Shown here in pieces: positions 8,225 through 13,806 of a stretch of 13,806 nucleotides of DNA. The DNA comes from Planctomycetota bacterium (GTDB lineage: Bacteria > Planctomycetota > UBA8108). The notes beneath the pieces were generated by a model, which was given only the letters and a program-made list of their open reading frames with translations, was not told the origin of the DNA and did no database searches. The DNA lies in the NCBI GenBank assembly GCA_002695115.1, contig NZOA01000034.1:17186-30991 (forward strand), written 5' to 3'. The translations under genes were made by a program, and so were the position numbers. How positions within the stretch are numbered: the first letter of the stretch is position 1; every line of letters begins with the position of its first letter.

Positions 8225-9064
8225 GTGCCTGAGCTGCCTGAGGTCGAGACCGTTCGAAGGGGTCTGCAGAAAATCCTGGAGGGGGAGGTCATCGAGGGCG
8301 TCGAGGTGCGGGACACGCGGCTGCGTTATCCCGTCGATGAAAAAAAACTGGGCAGGGGGTTGCCGGGACGGCGGATCAAGGAGCTGCGTCGCCGGGCCAA
8401 GTACCTGCTCATCCTGCTGGAGGCCGATGGCGCCAGGGAAGAGGCCTGTCTCATCATCCATCTCGGGATGAGCGGCCGCGTTTATTTTTCGAAGAAGGAG
8501 GAGACGGCGCAGCCTCACACCCACGTCATCTTCTCCCTTCGCGGCGGGCGGGAGCTTCATTTCAGGGACCCGAGACGTTTCGGCCTCGTCGACCTCGTCC
8601 CCCTGGCCTCCCTGGAGGATGACAGGCGCTTCAGCCGTCTTGGCGTCGAGCCACTCTCCGATGAGTGCTCGGCGGAGTATTTTTTCGACCGCTCCAGGAA
8701 GCTGCGGCAGCCGGTGAAGAATTTTCTCATGGACAGCCGGAGGGTGGTGGGGATCGGGAACATCTACGCCTCGGAGGCCCTCTTCCTGGCGCGCGTTCAT
8801 CCCCAGAGGGCCGCGGGCAGGATCAGCCTGGAAACCTGGGGGCGGATCACCGCGGTGGTGAAGGAGGTGCTTGGCGAGGCGATTCGCCAGGGGGGCACGA
8901 CGCTGAATGATTTCCAGGGGCCTGACGGAGCGGCGGGTTATTTCCAGATTCTCCTGAGAGTCTACGGGCGTGAAGGCGAGGACTGCTCCGAGTGCGGCGC
9001 CACGGTGAGAAAAAAAGTGCTGGCCGGTCGCTCGACCTATTATTGCCCGCGCTGCCAGCATTGA
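8225..9064 (+). CDS. mutM: Formamidopyrimidine-DNA glycosylase (Fpg/MutM)
   Basis: This base-excision repair enzyme removes 8-oxoguanine and ring-opened purines and nicks the abasic site. The 279 residues are full length. The GTG start is fixed by the invariant PELPEVET, whose Pro becomes the catalytic N-terminal amine after Met removal; Glu3 is present. Other conserved parts are RRAKYLL (Lys59, matching E. coli Lys57), HLGMSG, DPRRFG, VVGIGNIYASE with the DNA-binding Asn, and QGGTTLNDF. The C-terminal zinc finger is intact (Cys254, Cys257, Cys274, Cys277) with the RSTYYC arginine. Fpg rather than Nei is supported by these motifs. The ribosome site is poor (GGGG, ten bases upstream), which fits translation coupled to the oxidoreductase 15 bases before it. 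The gene converges on rhaB with a 20-base gap. Confidence 0.97.
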   Translation: MPELPEVETVRRGLQKILEGEVIEGVEVRDTRLRYPVDEKKLGRGLPGRRIKELRRRAKYLLILLEADGAREEACLIIHLGMSGRVYFSKKEETAQPHTHVIFSLRGGRELHFRDPRRFGLVDLVPLASLEDDRRFSRLGVEPLSDECSAEYFFDRSRKLRQPVKNFLMDSRRVVGIGNIYASEALFLARVHPQRAAGRISLETWGRITAVVKEVLGEAIRQGGTTLNDFQGPDGAAGYFQILLRVYGREGEDCSECGATVRKKVLAGRSTYYCPRCQH

Positions 9065-9071
9065 GCGCGGG
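9046..9071. terminator. Hairpin shared by the converging mutM and rhaB ends
   Basis: A perfect eight-base inverted repeat, CCCGCGCT (9046-9053) and AGCGCGGG (9064-9071), with a ten-base loop that contains the end of mutM. On the plus strand five T residues follow at 9082-9086, ten bases past the stem, so this is not a textbook intrinsic terminator. No T tract lies at the other side. It could end transcription weakly in either direction. Confidence 0.35.
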
Positions 9072-9084
9072 AGCGCCGGGGTTT

Positions 9085-10515
9085 TTAATCGGCGGGGTTG
9101 AAGTGGACGAGCTCGGTGCTGGCGGCGGAGACCTGCCTGAGCTCCCCGAGGTTGGAAATTTCCCCGGTCGCCATGGCCTGCAGGAGGATGTTTCCCTTGG
9201 CGGTGGCCTCGACCGGTCCCGCCACCAGGGGAATTCCCAGCTCACGGGCCGTCAGGCGGTTGAGCAGGACGTTGCGGCTGCCGCCGCCGATGACATGGAG
9301 ACGCTCGATGGACCCGGGAGCGAACCCAGACGCCGCCCGCACCACCGACGCGTATTTCCGGGCGAGGGACTCGATAATGCAGCGAAGGATCTCGCCCCGG
9401 GTCCCGGGCACCGGCTGGGATGATGCCAGGCAGGCTTCCTCTACACGCCCAGGCATGTCGCCGGGTGAGGCGAAGAGAGGGTTGTCCGGATCGATGAAGG
9501 CCCGGGCGGGCGGAGCCTCCTCCGCCATGCGGGCCAGCTCTTCGTAATCGGCTTCACGGCCCTCCTCCGACCATTGGCGGCGGCATTCCTGCACCAGCCA
9601 GAGACCGGTGATGATCGACAGGAAACGGTTGCTGCCGCAGGCCCCGGCCTCGTTGGTGAAGCCGCTGGCCAGGGCTTCCAGCGAGAGAACGGGCGCGGTC
9701 GTCTCGATACCCAGCAGCGACCAGGTGCCGCTGGAGAGGTAGGCCCAGTTTCCGGGCTCCGTCGCGGGACAGCTGGCGACGGCGGCGGCCGTGTCGTGGC
9801 TGGCGGCGGCTATGATGGGACAGGCTTCGGCGAGCCCCGTCTCGAGAACCGCGTCGGGGCGCAGCTCGCCCGTCACGGTGGCGGGCTCGACGAGCTCGCC
9901 GAAGATACCTGTGGGCAGGCCGGCTCGGGCGGCCAGCTCCAGATTCCAGGTCCTGTCCCCGGTTCCCAGCAGCTGAGACGTGCTGGCTATCGTCAGCTCC
10001 GAGACCGGCCTGGCGCCGAGCAGGTAGGCCACCAGGTCTCCGATATGCAGCAGTCGCCGGGCCCTCTCAAGCGTTTCGGGGGCGAGCCGCCTCTGGGCCG
10101 TGAGCTGAAAGAGGGTATTGAAGTCCAGCAGCTGGACACCGGTCATCGAGAAGAGCTCCTCGCGGCTGAGCTCCAGGGTGAACCTGTCGACCTCCCCGGC
10201 ATGGCCCTCGTCACGGTAGTGTACGGGATTTTCGATCAGCTCCCCGTTTTCATCGAGCAGGCCGTAATCAACTCCCCAGCTGTCGACGGCGATGCCATCG
10301 AGGCGGCCTCCGTTTCGTTCGCCGGCTCTCCTGATGCCCTCGTGGACCTCCTTCATGAGGGCGGGGAGATTCCAGCGCAGGCGGCCGGAGGAGGTCTCGG
10401 CCTGGTTGGGAAAACGATGGACCTCCTCGGTACTGAGCTTCCCATCCTGTAGCCTTCCGAGAATGGCTCTGCCGCTCTCGGCTCCAAGGTCGACAGCCAG
10501 GTAGGTCTTTTCCAT
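9085..10515 (-). CDS. rhaB: Rhamnulokinase (FGGY carbohydrate kinase)
   Basis: Phosphorylates L-rhamnulose (and often L-fuculose or similar ketoses) at C1 using ATP, in the cytoplasm. The 476-residue protein follows E. coli RhaB closely: YLAVDLGAESGRAILGRL at the start, GIAVDSWGVDYGLLD (residues 74-88), PVHYRD, LLDFNTLFQL, ASHDTAAAVAS with the catalytic aspartate at 241, YLSSGTWSLLGIE (259-271) and HVIGGGSRN near the C-terminus. I chose the ATG at 10515 because MEKTYLAVDLG is the family N-terminus and GAGG lies seven bases upstream; the frame stays open 45 codons further with no homology. The gene is divergent from a FucI-type isomerase. In planctomycetes one pathway can serve both fucose and rhamnose, so the in vivo substrate could be L-fuculose. 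The kinase class is sure; the substrate is less so. Confidence 0.93.
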   Translation of the reverse strand: MEKTYLAVDLGAESGRAILGRLQDGKLSTEEVHRFPNQAETSSGRLRWNLPALMKEVHEGIRRAGERNGGRLDGIAVDSWGVDYGLLDENGELIENPVHYRDEGHAGEVDRFTLELSREELFSMTGVQLLDFNTLFQLTAQRRLAPETLERARRLLHIGDLVAYLLGARPVSELTIASTSQLLGTGDRTWNLELAARAGLPTGIFGELVEPATVTGELRPDAVLETGLAEACPIIAAASHDTAAAVASCPATEPGNWAYLSSGTWSLLGIETTAPVLSLEALASGFTNEAGACGSNRFLSIITGLWLVQECRRQWSEEGREADYEELARMAEEAPPARAFIDPDNPLFASPGDMPGRVEEACLASSQPVPGTRGEILRCIIESLARKYASVVRAASGFAPGSIERLHVIGGGSRNVLLNRLTARELGIPLVAGPVEATAKGNILLQAMATGEISNLGELRQVSAASTELVHFNPAD

Positions 10516-10566
10516 GTTCGCAGCCTCGTGCTCCGCGCAGGTTCTCGACGCGGCACTCCCGCGCCC

Positions 10567-10594
10567 TTGCAAGAAAGGGTAGCATAAGCATAAT
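10567..10594 (+). promoter_or_regulatory. Candidate promoter for the FucI-type gene in the divergent gap
   Basis: TTGCAA (10567-10572) and CATAAT (10589-10594) with a 16-base spacer, matching four and five of six consensus positions. The start would be near 10601, some 30 bases before the TTG start codon. On the other strand TATTAT (10595-10590) overlaps the same spot and could be the -10 element for rhaB, although its -35 is poor. Overlapping -10 boxes would allow joint control of both genes. Confidence 0.4.
10582..10593. repeat. Tandem GCATAA repeat over the divergent promoter
   Basis: Two exact copies of GCATAA in a row, in AT-rich sequence that stands out from its GC-rich surroundings. 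They overlap the predicted -10 region between rhaB and the isomerase gene. They could be a regulator half-site pair, or simply promoter base composition. Confidence 0.4.
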
Positions 10595-10616
10595 ACCACC
10601 TGCTTTTCTACCGAAC

Positions 10617-10623
10617 AGGGGGG
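10617..10623 (+). promoter_or_regulatory. Ribosome binding site supporting a TTG start
   Basis: AGGGGGG ends seven bases before the TTG at 10631. The spacing and the absence of any in-frame ATG for 66 codons make TTG the best start for the isomerase. Confidence 0.6.
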
Positions 10624-10630
10624 CTGAACA

Positions 10631-12157
10631 TTGTCCAGGAACGTCGCCATCTTTCTCCCCGGGGACTACCGGGAGCTTCCCAATGAATGGGCTCTTCCCC
10701 AGGTCAGGTCGACCGTGGGAAACCTCAAGAAGGCGCTGCGGAAGCTGGGCCGCAAGCCCCGGCTTATCGACACCTTTCTCACCCGTCCGGATCAGTCGAT
10801 CTCCGAGCTGGGACCGATCGATGATCCCATGGTGGGGGTCTTCGTGCACTGGACCTACGGCCCGCATACCTGTGATGGCGTGGTCGGCAAAGACAACCCC
10901 CTGCTCCTGGCGAGCAACTTCTCTGGTACCTGGCCCGGGCTTGTCGCTCTCCTGAATACCGGGGCCTGCCTCGAGAGCGTCGGCAGGAAGTTCTCCAGGA
11001 TCTGGAGCGACACGGATGACTGGACAAAGGACGGGGCCTTCATGGACCGGCTTGACGAATGGTGCTCTACCGGGGCCATCCGTTATCGTGAGGATGAACT
11101 CCACCTCTCAGCCGAGGTGACGCCCGGGGCGAAGAAGGTCGCTGACCGGGTGGTCGCGGACATCCGCAAGCGCAGGATCCTGGCCCTGATGCTCGGAGAC
11201 ACCTCCATGGGAATGATCAACGGCTACTTCGGACCTCGGCTGTTGAGTAAGATCGGCTTTGCCGAACACAAGGTCGACCAGGCCTGGATCCTCGAGCGCC
11301 TGACTCACGTGAAGGAGGAGCGAGTCGAGAAGGCCCTGCGGTTCTGTCTCGACAAGGGCGTCCGCTTTCACTGGGAAGAGGAGGATGCGGAGGATTTTAC
11401 CGAGGAGGCGACCCGCGAACAGCTGCGCATGTACCTCGCGGTTCTCGACCTCGTGGATGAATTCCAGGCCGATTGCGTCGGCTGGCAGTACCAGCTCGGC
11501 CTGCTCCCCCTGCTGCCCCCGTCGGATTTCTGCGAGGGGTTGCTCAATTCCTCCTGCAGCCCGGAATCAGGCGGCAAGTCGATCATGACCGCCACCGAGG
11601 CCGACCAGGGAAACCTGGTTCCCATGGAGCTGATGAAGAGGATCCTGCTGCGCCGCGGACTGCATCCGGAGGTGATGTTCCACGACGTGAGATGGGGGGG
11701 TGAACACAACGGCCGCTTTCTCTGGGTCCTGCTCAATTCCGGCTCCTGCGGGGCCTACGCCTTCAACCACGATCCGAGCAGCCTGAAGGGAGTTCATTCC
11801 TATCGCCAGCCGGCCGGCTATTTCCCGATACCGGGCGGCACCTTCGCGGGCGAGAGCCGCGCGGGGGAGATGACCTGGGCCCGAGCCTACATCCGGGACG
11901 AAGAGCTCTGGATGGACATCGGCCGAGGCAAGGTGAGAAAGCTGCCCGCGGCCAAGAGGGATGAGTGGTGGGAGGGGACCACCAGGCAGTGGCCCTTCAT
12001 GGCAGCCGATCTCGGCTGCTCCCAGGAGACCATCATGGCGCATTATCTCTCCAATCATATCGCCGTGGCCTACGGGGATATCTTCGGTGAGCTGGTATCG
12101 GTCTGCCGGAGCCTCGGCTTCAAGGTCCGGGTTCTCGAGGGCAGCAGCAAGGTATAG
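10631..12157 (+). CDS. L-fucose isomerase-family protein
   Basis: Aldose-ketose isomerase of the FucI/AraA fold, predicted to convert L-fucose (or a related 6-deoxy- or pentose sugar) to its ketose in the cytoplasm. Of 508 residues, the parts that line up with E. coli FucI are GDTSMGMINGYFGP with LSKIGF and HKVDQAWI, then SDFCEGLLNSSC, ATEADQGN, FHDVRW, LLNSGSCGA, and SNHIAVAYGDIFGELV. The three metal ligands of FucI (Glu337, Asp361, His528) appear conserved as Glu323, Asp352 and His476. The protein is about 80 residues shorter than E. coli FucI, mostly at the N-terminus and in loops. The start is a TTG at 10631, supported by AGGGGGG seven bases upstream; the next in-frame ATG is 66 codons further and would remove conserved sequence. 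Divergent from rhaB, it would supply that kinase with ketose. Fucose itself is not proven. Confidence 0.85.
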   Translation: MSRNVAIFLPGDYRELPNEWALPQVRSTVGNLKKALRKLGRKPRLIDTFLTRPDQSISELGPIDDPMVGVFVHWTYGPHTCDGVVGKDNPLLLASNFSGTWPGLVALLNTGACLESVGRKFSRIWSDTDDWTKDGAFMDRLDEWCSTGAIRYREDELHLSAEVTPGAKKVADRVVADIRKRRILALMLGDTSMGMINGYFGPRLLSKIGFAEHKVDQAWILERLTHVKEERVEKALRFCLDKGVRFHWEEEDAEDFTEEATREQLRMYLAVLDLVDEFQADCVGWQYQLGLLPLLPPSDFCEGLLNSSCSPESGGKSIMTATEADQGNLVPMELMKRILLRRGLHPEVMFHDVRWGGEHNGRFLWVLLNSGSCGAYAFNHDPSSLKGVHSYRQPAGYFPIPGGTFAGESRAGEMTWARAYIRDEELWMDIGRGKVRKLPAAKRDEWWEGTTRQWPFMAADLGCSQETIMAHYLSNHIAVAYGDIFGELVSVCRSLGFKVRVLEGSSKV

Positions 12158-12173
12158 AGACCCATACCGGTCG

Positions 12174-13253
12174 CTATTTCGTGGAGAGACCCGGCCACCG
12201 GCCCTGCTTGATCGGCTTGAGCTTCAGCTTCGTCGGATCGAGGACGACGTGCTTTATCCTGCGCCTGTGGTAGGTGTAGGTGATGTGAACGAGTCCATCG
12301 GCTGCCTGGATCACCGCGGGATAGGAGTGCTCGCCCCGCTGTTTCTCGAGAATCAGCGCCGCCTGCCACTCCTTGCCGTCGGAGCTGAGGGCGACGTTGA
12401 GCATCTCCCGCCCGCGGGGCCTGGCCAACAGGCCGCTCGTCGTGTGGTTGTAGACCAGCAGGTGCCGGCCGTCTCGAAGCGTCACCCCGTCGGCTCCCGC
12501 GCTCGGATTGGGGAGCGGGGAGGCGCTCATCTCGCTCCAGGTTTTTCCCATGTCCGAGGACCAGGTCTGGGTAAGCCGGCCCTGCTGGCTGCGGCAGAGG
12601 GCCTGCAGGCGGCCATCGGCGTGACGGAAGATGGTCGGCTGGATGGCGGAAAATAGCTTGCCCCTGTTGACGATCCCGGTGCTGCTCCAGGTCCTGCCCT
12701 GGTCGGGGGAAAATTCGAAGTGTACTTTCCAGCCGGCGTGCTCGGTGGAAGATGGACAGAGCAGGACTCCCTTGTCGAGCTCGATGGGCTTGTTCTTGAC
12801 CGGACCTATGACACCCTTGCCGAGCCGGCGCTGCTTCGTCCAGGTGCGTCCGGCGTCCTTCGAGCTGACCATCTCTCCCCACCAGGCTCTCGGGCTCGGC
12901 CCGACCTTGAAGAATAGAAGCAGCGGGCTGCCGGCGGGGTTCTTCGGCTGGAAGAGGACGGGATTCCAGCAGGGGTGGCGCTTGCCGGGAGCCTGCACGC
13001 CATCGGCGACTTCTGTGGGTGCCGACCATTTCCCTTTTTCCTTACGCGACACCCAGATTCCGACATCTTTATTGCCCTCGTCAGTGCCTCCGAACCAGGC
13101 GGCCACCAGTCTCCCTCCACTCTCGGCGATCGTCGAGGCGTGGCAGCTGGGGAAGGGGGCGTCCTCGTAGATCAGCTCACTGGTGAGAACCGCATCTTCG
13201 GCGTGAGCGAAGGCGCCAGCGCAGATGAGACCGAGGGTGAGAAGCAGCTTCAT
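12174..13253 (-). CDS. Secreted BNR/Asp-box sialidase-superfamily protein
   Basis: A 359-residue protein with a clear signal peptide (MKLLLTLGLICAGAFAHA, likely cut before EDA). The mature part is a six-bladed beta-propeller of the BNR_2 type. Asp boxes S-x-D-x-G-x-T-W occur at residues 131-138, 182-189 and 232-239, with a degenerate one at 290-296. The N-terminal SCHASTIAE and WFGGTDEG and the later CWNPVLF are blocks I associate with the 'exo-alpha-sialidase-like' group of planctomycetes and Bacteroidota. The FRIP/YRIP motif of true GH33 sialidases is absent, so sialic acid need not be the substrate; given the fucose/rhamnose neighbours, another glycan is as likely. The start ATG at 13253 has AAGGA about seven bases upstream, partly inside the stop region of the preceding gene, so translation is probably coupled. 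It converges on the FucI-type gene 16 bases away. Confidence 0.88.
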   Translation of the reverse strand: MKLLLTLGLICAGAFAHAEDAVLTSELIYEDAPFPSCHASTIAESGGRLVAAWFGGTDEGNKDVGIWVSRKEKGKWSAPTEVADGVQAPGKRHPCWNPVLFQPKNPAGSPLLLFFKVGPSPRAWWGEMVSSKDAGRTWTKQRRLGKGVIGPVKNKPIELDKGVLLCPSSTEHAGWKVHFEFSPDQGRTWSSTGIVNRGKLFSAIQPTIFRHADGRLQALCRSQQGRLTQTWSSDMGKTWSEMSASPLPNPSAGADGVTLRDGRHLLVYNHTTSGLLARPRGREMLNVALSSDGKEWQAALILEKQRGEHSYPAVIQAADGLVHITYTYHRRRIKHVVLDPTKLKLKPIKQGRWPGLSTK

Positions 13254-13256
13254 ATC

Positions 13257-13806
13257 TTATCCTTTTTTGCCGAGAGCCTTCCGGCCGTTGGCGACCATCG
13301 AGTTGAAGAGCTTCAGCTGCTGGCTGAGCGCCGCGACACGATCCCTGGGCTTCCCGCGGGCCTCCAGCATCACCCAGCCTGCGTAGTCCATCTTCACGAA
13401 GAGCTCCATCAGCTTCTCGTAGGGGTAGTTCTTGTCCTCGAGTTCACGCACATGGGCTGTGGCCCCAAAACGTTTTTTGACCAGGTCGAAGTTGTGCACG
13501 AGCCCCTTGCCTTGAAGGTCCTGGCCGTTGGAGTTCCAGCAGACCCCGACGTTCTTGTTCTGTGCGACATCCATGATCTTGCGGATGGTCGGCAATTGGG
13601 AGCACTGGCCGTGGACCTCCAGGCGGATTTCCTGTCCCCAGCCGTCGGCGTATTCTCCGAGCTGGTTGAGGGCTTTGCCGATCTGTTCGATGGTCTTTTC
13701 TTTCTCTACACCCTTGTGGAAGCGGTCCGGCTTTACCTTGACGCCGGTTCCTCCGACATCGTGGCTGAGCTTGATGAAGGCCTTGGTGGCCTCGACCGCT
13801 TTTGCC
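13257..13806 (-). CDS. Sugar phosphate isomerase/epimerase (xylose isomerase-like TIM barrel), N-terminus outside window
   Basis: The frame is open to the right edge, so 182 C-terminal residues are seen and the true start lies beyond 13806. An apparent internal start at 13595 is a TTG in mid-domain and is not used. The pattern is that of the AP_endonuc_2 family: metal-binding candidates are Glu63 in IRLEVHG, Asn91 in VCWNSN (where many members have Asp), His118 in TAHVRELED, and Glu148 in GWVMLEARGKP, numbered from the first residue seen. A helical tail ends in a Lys-rich GKKG. Such proteins isomerise or epimerise sugars or their phosphates, and some are 3-keto-sugar enzymes that work with Gfo/Idh/MocA dehydrogenases. 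Any N-terminal Tat or Sec signal is not visible. The gene ends three bases before the sialidase-like start, so the two form an operon. Confidence 0.85.
   Translation of the reverse strand, partial: AKAVEATKAFIKLSHDVGGTGVKVKPDRFHKGVEKEKTIEQIGKALNQLGEYADGWGQEIRLEVHGQCSQLPTIRKIMDVAQNKNVGVCWNSNGQDLQGKGLVHNFDLVKKRFGATAHVRELEDKNYPYEKLMELFVKMDYAGWVMLEARGKPRDRVAALSQQLKLFNSMVANGRKALGKKG

Noticed and set aside
6956..9061. A 701-codon open frame on the minus strand across the oxidoreductase and mutM genes
   Set aside because: It lies wholly antisense to two proteins with clear family motifs. Its translation is Pro/Arg/His-rich with no recognisable domain. Long antisense frames are expected in GC-rich DNA.
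10516..10650. N-terminal extension of rhamnulokinase
   Set aside because: The extra 45 codons cross the divergent promoter and overlap the isomerase start; the RhaB N-terminus begins at the ATG at 10515.
1..13806. Defence system, CRISPR array, mobile element or RNA gene
   Set aside because: No repeats with spacers, transposase, integrase, nuclease/toxin pairs or tRNA-like cloverleafs were seen; nearly all bases are explained by metabolic and secretion genes.

Overview
The window is GC-rich bacterial chromosome, densely coded, with nine genes plus one possible leader peptide. Several features suggest a Planctomycetota or other PVC-type bacterium: a very large GspK-like secretion protein with an added lectin-like region, a Tat-exported Gfo/Idh/MocA oxidoreductase, a BNR-repeat 'sialidase-like' protein next to a TIM-barrel sugar isomerase, and a FucI-like isomerase paired with a rhamnulokinase. 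This lineage call is inference from gene content; the window has no rRNA or ribosomal protein to settle it.

Left block (1-4385, + strand): the 3' part of a GspK-like type II secretion / pseudopilus protein with an unusual C-terminal extension holding a LamG-like fold, followed with a one-base TGATG overlap by a secreted protein of unknown function. The two are probably made together.

Middle block (4428-6717, - strand): a UbiA-superfamily membrane prenyltransferase of the EboC-like kind, followed downstream by purD (phosphoribosylamine-glycine ligase). The strongest Shine-Dalgarno before purD is not positioned for the purD ATG. It is positioned for a nine-codon ORF that ends just inside purD. 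Divergent from these, on the + strand (6914-9064), are a Tat-signal Gfo/Idh/MocA oxidoreductase and mutM (Fpg DNA glycosylase), 15 bases apart.

Right block (9085-13806): a sugar-use cluster. Rhamnulokinase (rhaB, - strand) and an L-fucose-isomerase-family protein (+ strand) diverge from a 115-base regulatory gap that holds a plausible promoter and a tandem GCATAA repeat. Next, on the - strand, come a secreted BNR/Asp-box sialidase-superfamily protein and, upstream of it and cut by the window edge, a sugar phosphate isomerase/epimerase-type TIM-barrel protein. Together these suggest capture and breakdown of 6-deoxyhexose-containing glycans: release outside the cytoplasm, then isomerisation and phosphorylation inside it. 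No aldolase, transporter or microcompartment shell gene lies within the window.

I found no RNA genes, CRISPR arrays, insertion sequences, phage genes or attachment sites. The window looks like ordinary vertically maintained chromosome. Its least described parts are the GspK-LamG fusion and its small secreted partner.
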